The notes below the pieces were generated by a model that saw only the letters and a list, made by a program, of their open reading frames with translations, made no database searches and was not told where the DNA came from. The translations under genes were made by a program, and so were the position numbers. DNA of 64,000 bases from Wolfiporia cocos (taxonomy: Eukaryota > Basidiomycota > Agaricomycetes > Polyporales > Phaeolaceae): assembly GCA_029448655.1 (NCBI GenBank), contig JACCLO010000002.1:3782001-3846000 (forward strand). The letters run 5' to 3'. This document shows, piece by piece, positions 58,410 through 64,000 of the stretch (position 1 is its first letter; each line of letters starts with the position of its first letter).

Positions 58410-58778
58410 TTGCAAGTAGAGTATAGCTCCGCGCTGTGTTGTTCGCCTGCGGCGGTCGCCAAGTCAGTATGCAGTGTTCGGCCATCTGCCTATATCCGGT
58501 GTCTCTTAAGGCACGGAAAGACTGACAACGATATGGCACGGCAAGAGACTCGTTTGCGCCTCCAGATTGCTCTGGAAGTTGATCTGATGCTCGATGATCC
58601 TCGTGTCCGGTTCGCCTTCGCAAGCATGGCATCGTGGCGATGTGCCGCATGCTGGTGTGGTGTATATGGCCTATTAGCACTGGTGACAGAAGGCGAAGTC
58701 AGTCATTATGCGGTAACTGATCTCGTTGATTTCCAGCAAGAGTTCTATGGCTGTCTGTTAGCACATGCGTGGAGGTAA
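58410..58778 (+). CDS. Hypothetical small protein in the duplicated block, copy 3
   Basis: Open frame of 122 residues. The likely coding core is MARQETRLRLQIALEVDLML, then a Trp/Cys-containing hydrophobic stretch (MASWRCAACWCGVYG) and VTDLVDFQQEFYGCLLAHAW. It is the longest and probably most intact of three related frames (see 46607). It lies between the SGT2 fragment and the DUF6533 promoter, about 250 bp before the next start codon. No family is recognised and expression is unknown. Confidence 0.3.
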   Translation: MQVEYSSALCCSPAAVAKSVCSVRPSAYIRCLLRHGKTDNDMARQETRLRLQIALEVDLMLDDPRVRFAFASMASWRCAACWCGVYGLLALVTEGEVSHYAVTDLVDFQQEFYGCLLAHAWR

Positions 58779-59025
58779 CAACCGTGCATGCTGACCCGAT
58801 ATATTACCTCCGGGCAAAGGGTGATTGCCGGTGGTTGAGCCAAGTTCTCAGATGTGTTGTCTTACGACTGTTTGTACGTCTCCGTGGCATTGCGCAAATT
58901 CCGATCATGCGCACGCGCCCCTGAGATGTGTTTGACGAACAGAGGCTTGCGGTATATGAAGTATCTGTCGGTGCTTGACTAAGTAAGGAGGTGTTCCCAT
59001 CCAGCACACGGGCTCGAATTTCGAC

Positions 59026-60559
59026 ATGGCAACATCCTCGAGCGCGTATATTGCTGAGCTGATCACCATGCTGGACCAGTAGTATGTCAGTCCCTCATTT
59101 TGCCCTCTGGTAACTCAATTCGTGGACAGCACTGTTACGGCGTACACTCAACAAGCTGCCAACTGTGCGTTCGCTCATCCTCCTTATCTTTCGGTGCACT
59201 ATGCAACTCGATTGAACAAACTACGGATGTTTGGCAGGCCTTATCTTCTACGAGTACGCTATCACCCTATCGGACGAGGTTGCACTCGTATGGGGAAGTG
59301 GCGGGTGGGTTTCTAAGTGGCTGTTCATATTGAACAGATATAGTATGCTGGTGTACGCGCTACTTGAGATCTTGGATGTTCTGCCTTGGAACACGATTCC
59401 TGTGAGCTCCGACCGCTTTTGGTGCTACCCTGCAGACTCTAACCGATGATTTCCATAATAGAGGTCCGTGCATCAGTAGCATGTTTGATCACGCGCTCAT
59501 TGTCCTCCAAATTGTAGTTGTGTGGCATATTGTTGTGAGCATACTTTTGGAGCTGATTTCACTTGTCCTCTGGGCAGGTAAGAACCGCGCTTCATGGGAG
59601 AGGAATGTCTGACTTCGTCATCGAATGGCAGTATTCTCAGGCATCCGTGTATATGCCATCTCTGGGCGTAGGTGGTATCTCGTCTGTTTAGTGGTGACAC
59701 TGGGACTGGTACCTGTCGCGACCAACGTGGTACGCCATCCGACTACTGCTCCTCCGCGGTCACCTCACATCACGTACAGTACAGCCTCGTGGAAATGAAG
59801 TATACGATCGGCGAAGCAGGACATACAGCTGTTTGTTACGCTATCAGTTTGCTCTCCACTACCACATACAATACGTGAGTGGGTAAAAGTCAGATACCTA
59901 GAGCAATGCTGAGAATATCACCTGTGCTCGTAGATGTTTGTACTTGATATCATCGTCGTGGTGCGAATATCCGGCTGATTGTCCGAGCAGTGGTTGTGAT
60001 CACCCGCTCCTGTTCCATCGCATCTGATATTCTCGTCCTTGCCGTAACGTACATCGCCTTGGCTGAACCTGCGCGGCTAGGCAGGCTCATCGACGTGCAT
60101 GCTCTCGCGGAATTGATGTTGCGGGATGGTGAGTCTTTCCCAGTGGCCTTCGATTGCTGCTACATTGCTTACCGAATTTTGATGTATAGGCGTCGTATAT
60201 TTTACGTATGCATTTGAACATAGCTAGATGGTGCGCAGTAACGAATCCTCTTTCTCATTCCAGGTTTCTGCTGCTTCTGAACGTGGCGCAAATCGGCCTG
60301 GGGATATCAGGAGTAAGCTCATAGATACTAGCTTGTGCAACTCATTGACTTGCAGGTGATTACTAGAGCGCGTACTACGGAGTGTGTGCGTATCTTCTTT
60401 CGCCGTATGTCTAGGCGCCTGGTCCTTTCCTGATACTTGACTAACAAACGCTACTGCAGGATGACGTCGATCGTAATCTCCCGCATGCTGCTCAACATGC
60501 GTGGCACTCGGCGTTATGTTGAATCAGAGGATTCCAGCACGGTGCTTGTCGCTGTATGA
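59026..60559 (+). CDS. DUF6533 multi-pass membrane protein, copy F (possibly truncated)
   Basis: Nearly identical to copy E in its 5' half: MATSSSAYIAELITMLDQ, then TVTAYTQQAANC, then LIFYEYAITLSDEVALVWGS. Unspliced reading meets a TAG exactly at the first exon end (CAGTAGTATGT). The conserved first intron removes it, which supports that intron. A TGA stands where copy E has CGA in the segment-2 exon as I read it, as in copy A. The last exon starts MTSIVISRMLLNMRGTR but then departs from E and ends early (STVLVAV). Its 3' flank is of the G/H type, so F looks like a recombinant of an E-like gene with a G-like end. Confidence 0.55.
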
Positions 60560-61482
60560 AGCACGCCTCACCGAATGGAGGGCTTCGGTGGGTCGTAAAC
60601 AGTGTTCGGCGGTGGTCAAGCGCTTCGGCAGGCTCACCACCGGCAGGAGGGGAATAGAGAATGGTCTCAGCCTGCGGATAGTGTGTTCGTTGACAGCACG
60701 CCAGGTCCAAGGGCCCTGTGAAAAGTTCCCAAGGTCAATGAACATTTGCCAACGACCACTTCAAGGATGACATCCCTGTTTAAATTCTATGGCTACCTGA
60801 GTCTGCCATAAACTTGATCGTGATCTGTGTCTTTCTCTTGCCATTCAGCGCGATCATGAATGATCAGAGACGCGTGTATGCTTCCTGCTCTCGTGCACCG
60901 AGTTGCTGCATCTGCGATGCTGCGGGTACGGGGCGCATGATCGTGACATGGTGGGTTGCGGCCTCATGCCTGGGGTGCTACAACCATGACAATCGCTGCA
61001 AGACCAAAAGTGCGGAAGCACAGCACAGAATACTGTAGCTTGCTTGTACGTCCCATGAGATCCTATTGCCTGCGGTCCTGGAAACAACGGTGACATCTGG
61101 CTGCGTACACAGATGCTGTGGTCAAATTCGCGGTGACTATACCACGCAGTCTCATCGTGTGCAGTCCAGATGTGCTCCTAGCTGTAGTTGCTCTGCTTCG
61201 CCTGTGCGATTGCGGGATACGGCCGCAGCGTGCCGCCCAGATAACGAGACAGATGAGGTGAGATGCAAGGAAGGAGTAGTAACGTGGGATAGCTGCCTGC
61301 GGCTGAGACAGTCGCTGCCGACGTCAGAGACGAGGGTAAGGCGTAGAGACGCGAGGTCGGTGACGTCACTTCCCCAAAGGTTTTTGAGGATGCCGAGATG
61401 CCGCGGGAAATGCCCCCGCACACAACTTTCTGCACCGTTCGGGTCAAAAACGGCTTCTTGTTCTTCCTCCTCGCTGTGCGCC
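60560..61482. other. G-type DUF6533 3' flank, then NUDIX upstream region
   Basis: From about 60590 to 61030 the sequence matches the 3' flank of copies G and H (GAATGGTCTCAGCCTGC, TTCTATGGCTACCT). After about 61100 it becomes CpG-rich and is probably the NUDIX promoter and leader. A 130-residue minus-strand frame here (61152-61544) overlaps the NUDIX start and is not supported. Confidence 0.5.
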
Positions 61483-63203
61483 ATGGCTGACACGCAAGGT
61501 ATGCGACCGTCGCCGCTGCTGAGAATGTCGAGCTCATCGATCATCTAGAGCCCTCTATCATCCCTCTCCTGTCCCGTGCACTTCACCACATCCGCTCAAC
61601 GCCGCCGAGGGTCATTGCCTCCCCCGCAACTCGTTCGTCACTTCCCTGCTTGTCTATTTGCCTACACGCTAAACCGCATCGCGACGCGCCGTTCGTCGGC
61701 CATGCGTATAACTAGAGCCTCGCCGCGCTGCTGTCGCGCTCATCGTCCGCGTCTCGCCACCCCCATCCTATCTCTCATCACAGCCACAAAGCACTCTCGC
61801 GTCAGCAACATCGCTGTCCGATTTCTTCCAGCTCGACTGGGTCAACGCACCAGGCGCGCGCCCTGAGATCCTCTTTCTGCGACGAGACAGGCCCGATGTC
61901 TCAGGGGAGACAGGCCGCATGAGCGGGAGCGGCCCCCGCACGCGCGAGGCACACGTCGCGTTCCCAGGCGGCAAGACGGAAGAGGGCGATGAGGGCGGAC
62001 TCTATACAGGTGCGTGTGGCCGTCTCTCATCGATGCCTTCAGCGCCCCTGACCCGGCCGCGCAGCGATGCGCCAGACCTGGGAGGAGATGGGCCTCGACC
62101 TGGCCGAGTCCGCGTACACCTCCGTCGGCCAGCTCGACGACCGCGAGGTGACGACATCCCTCGGCAAGCGCCTCCTGACCATCCTCTCGCCGTACGTATT
62201 CCTGCAGCTCGCGCCACACACGACCCCTGTCGACCCGGCGCCCGGCACCACCCTGCACTGGGTGCCGCTTGCCGAGCTCCTCCCGCTCCCCTCGCCAGAT
62301 CAGAAGGCGAGACGGCCACGCTGGTCGCACGTCACCGTCGACGCATCGACGCGGCTCGCGCCGCGGCACTCGACCGTGCTCCGTGTGCTCATGCGCGTGC
62401 TCGTCGGAAGCATGCAGTTCCCCGCGATCATCATCTCGCCGTCCTCGTCCGCGTCTGCACCGCTGGTGTACACGTCCGAGTCCGAGTCCGAGCGCAAGGC
62501 GATTGACGCGAAGCGCGCACACGTCGAGAACGGATCTGGCGCCGTGCTGAGGAGACAGTCGTCCCTCGGCAAGCTGCGCCCGCGCCGGCACGATGACGAG
62601 GAGCTCAAGCTGTGGGGCCTCTCGCTCGGCATGACGCTCGACCTGCTCGCGCACATGGCCGCGCCGCTTCCCACGAAGGGCAAAGCGCGCCTTCAGGAGG
62701 GAGAGGCAGAGACGAAGGAGAAGACGTCGGGGGGAGAGGAGGCGGTGGTGAGCGCGCACGAGTTGCTGCCGCCCGATGCGGAGCTACTTGAGATGATGCG
62801 CATGCCCGTGGTCGTGCCCAGCCTGACGAGCGTGTTCCCGCGGTTCTCGTATCCGGATGTGAACTTCTGGATCTGGTGCGTCTGACAGCCGTCATTAGGG
62901 TGATGCGGGGAAGCTGACGACGAAATGATAATTGCAGGGTGTTTGGCAAGCGGTACCGCGCGGTCATGCGCGGCTGGGAGGCGAGCGTGCGTGCAGGTGG
63001 GACGAACGACCGCCGGTAAGTCCCTTCTCCTGAGCAGGGTGTTGCGGCTCGTGGTTATAATCCTTTGCAGAATAAACTGGACAGGCTCCGCACTGACGAC
63101 GTTCTACGCCGCTGTCCGCAAGGCGCTCGTGGTTGTCCTCGTGCTGCGCGCGGTAGGCGTGTTCGTCGCGTTACTCGTCGGCGCGTGGATGCTCTTCTGG
63201 TAG
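61483..63203 (+). CDS. NUDIX hydrolase with C-terminal membrane helix
   Basis: NUDIX enzymes cleave nucleoside-diphosphate-X substrates; the substrate is not evident here. Six exons are read: 61483-61498, 61549-61632, 61716-62009, 62065-62875, 62938-63015 and 63071-63203. They join to 1416 nt, 471 residues. The 16-nt first exon is supported by a 50-bp GTATGC...CTAG intron that puts MADTQ in frame with EPSIIPLLSRALHHIRS. The core has AAVALIVRV, then EILFLRRDRPD, then EAHVAFPGGKTEEGDEGG and MRQTWEEMGLDL, a NUDIX box at about 118-142. Gln stands in place of Glu in the usual RE pair, and the glycine-to-glutamate spacing is one residue longer than canonical; both metal-binding Glu of EE are present. 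The last 30 residues (VVVLVLRAVGVFVALLVGAW) form a membrane helix, suggesting tail-anchoring. Confidence 0.88.
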
Positions 63204-64000
63204 ATCTCTCACCGCCTGTGGGTTGTATGGGCTTGACGGCGCGGACCGTTATATCGTAGCTGTCGCGGTTGATTAGGTATGTGTGATTCGCGTGATGTGT
63301 CTTAGGTTTGTTTCTCCTTACATCGGGGTCTCGATATGTCTGTTGGGATCTATGTATTATGCACCGTGGGCGGCATGTAAAATGTTCATTGGATTTCTGT
63401 ACAATGATAGCACGAGCACTGCTCGGAAAGCTGTGGGCGCTTGTGGGGCAGACTAATGTGGCGAGATCTCGATCGCGTGAATTTGATGTGTGGCAGGCCA
63501 TGCCATTCAGTACGTCAGTTACAGTACAATCACTGCTTTGGTCATCCATCCAATCCTGCACTCTGTGTAATGGAGTTGGGATTACGGAATCCGTATATCG
63601 GCTCGCTCAAGCGATACTGATTGATATGGAGTCTTCAAAGCTACAACACGTTACGTGACGACTCGGTGCATTGAATCGCAGCCTCAGTCGTCCACAGCTG
63701 GATTCTCTACCAACTTTAACTTTCAGTCACAAACAAGGGAAGATTAGATAGCTGATTTGCAAATCTCTGGGCCTGCGAATTTTGCGACGGTGTGACAGAT
63801 TCAGCCACAAGGGGCTGGAAGATCTACCGTTGTCGAACCTGAAGCTTTGAAGGTTGACGAAGGTCGTTTCTTGGTATTTACTAGCACGTTCTACTAGTAT
63901 ATCCTTGTACCGAACTGACCCAATGCCACTGACAGGAGGCATCATGATCGTTCGCTTCCGGTAGTGTTCTTGCAATATGTCTTGTGACGAGCTATTAGGA
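63204..64000. other. Downstream region, no gene seen
   Basis: Short frames lie on both strands without introns or domains. The last 280 bp could contain the edge of a gene that continues past the window, but nothing supports one. Confidence 0.45.

Noticed and set aside
61152..61544. 130-residue minus-strand frame upstream of the NUDIX gene
   Set aside because: It overlaps the first NUDIX exon and its supported intron; no family resemblance or splice structure.

Overview
The window is nuclear DNA of a basidiomycete fungus, most likely an agaricomycete such as a polypore. The host genes carry many 45-110 bp introns with GT(A/G)NGT donors, are rich in CpG, and include Prp19 and Sgt2 orthologues with typical fungal architecture. 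A 55-kb stretch is packed with decayed mobile elements and copies of DUF6533, a membrane-protein family typical of basidiomycetes. All calls come from reading the sequence; no database search was run.

Left flank (1-6100), conserved housekeeping genes: an oligopeptide transporter (OPT family, 742 residues from the first in-frame ATG), the spliceosomal ubiquitin ligase PRP19 on the minus strand (507 residues), and the co-chaperone SGT2 (342 residues). PRP19 and SGT2 are divergent and share a 112-bp promoter region. Right flank (61483-63203): a NUDIX hydrolase with a C-terminal membrane helix (471 residues). In all four genes the exon joins I propose keep the reading frame to the stop codon.

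Middle (about 6.1-61 kb), a DUF6533 paralogue array invaded by transposons. Copies A (7034), B (11397), C (14308), E (47163) and F (59026) are recognisable as genes or near-genes. D (18463) keeps only the 5' half, G (56080) only the 3' half, and another 3' half (H) is spread in pieces from 33.0 to 44.6 kb. A block made of the SGT2 3' end, a spacer and a DUF6533 gene occurs three times (5.8, 46.0 and 57.8 kb). Copies D and G have lost CpG in the stretches compared, while A, C, E and F keep it, which fits cytosine methylation and deamination inside the transposon nest.

Mobile elements: fourteen solo LTRs have identifiable 5-bp target-site duplications and none has an internal region. Other elements are a hAT-type MITE with an 8-bp duplication, a hAT transposase relic, a 909-bp element with about 245-bp inverted repeats, a 4.8-kb element with inverted arms of tandem repeats, and two independent insertions of a composite element built from two head-to-head tRNA-like (SINE) modules, each with its own 7-bp duplication. 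The observations that look least familiar are this composite element and a hairpin just downstream of the LTR TATA box whose stem changes by compensating substitutions while its loop (CTTAC-like) is kept.
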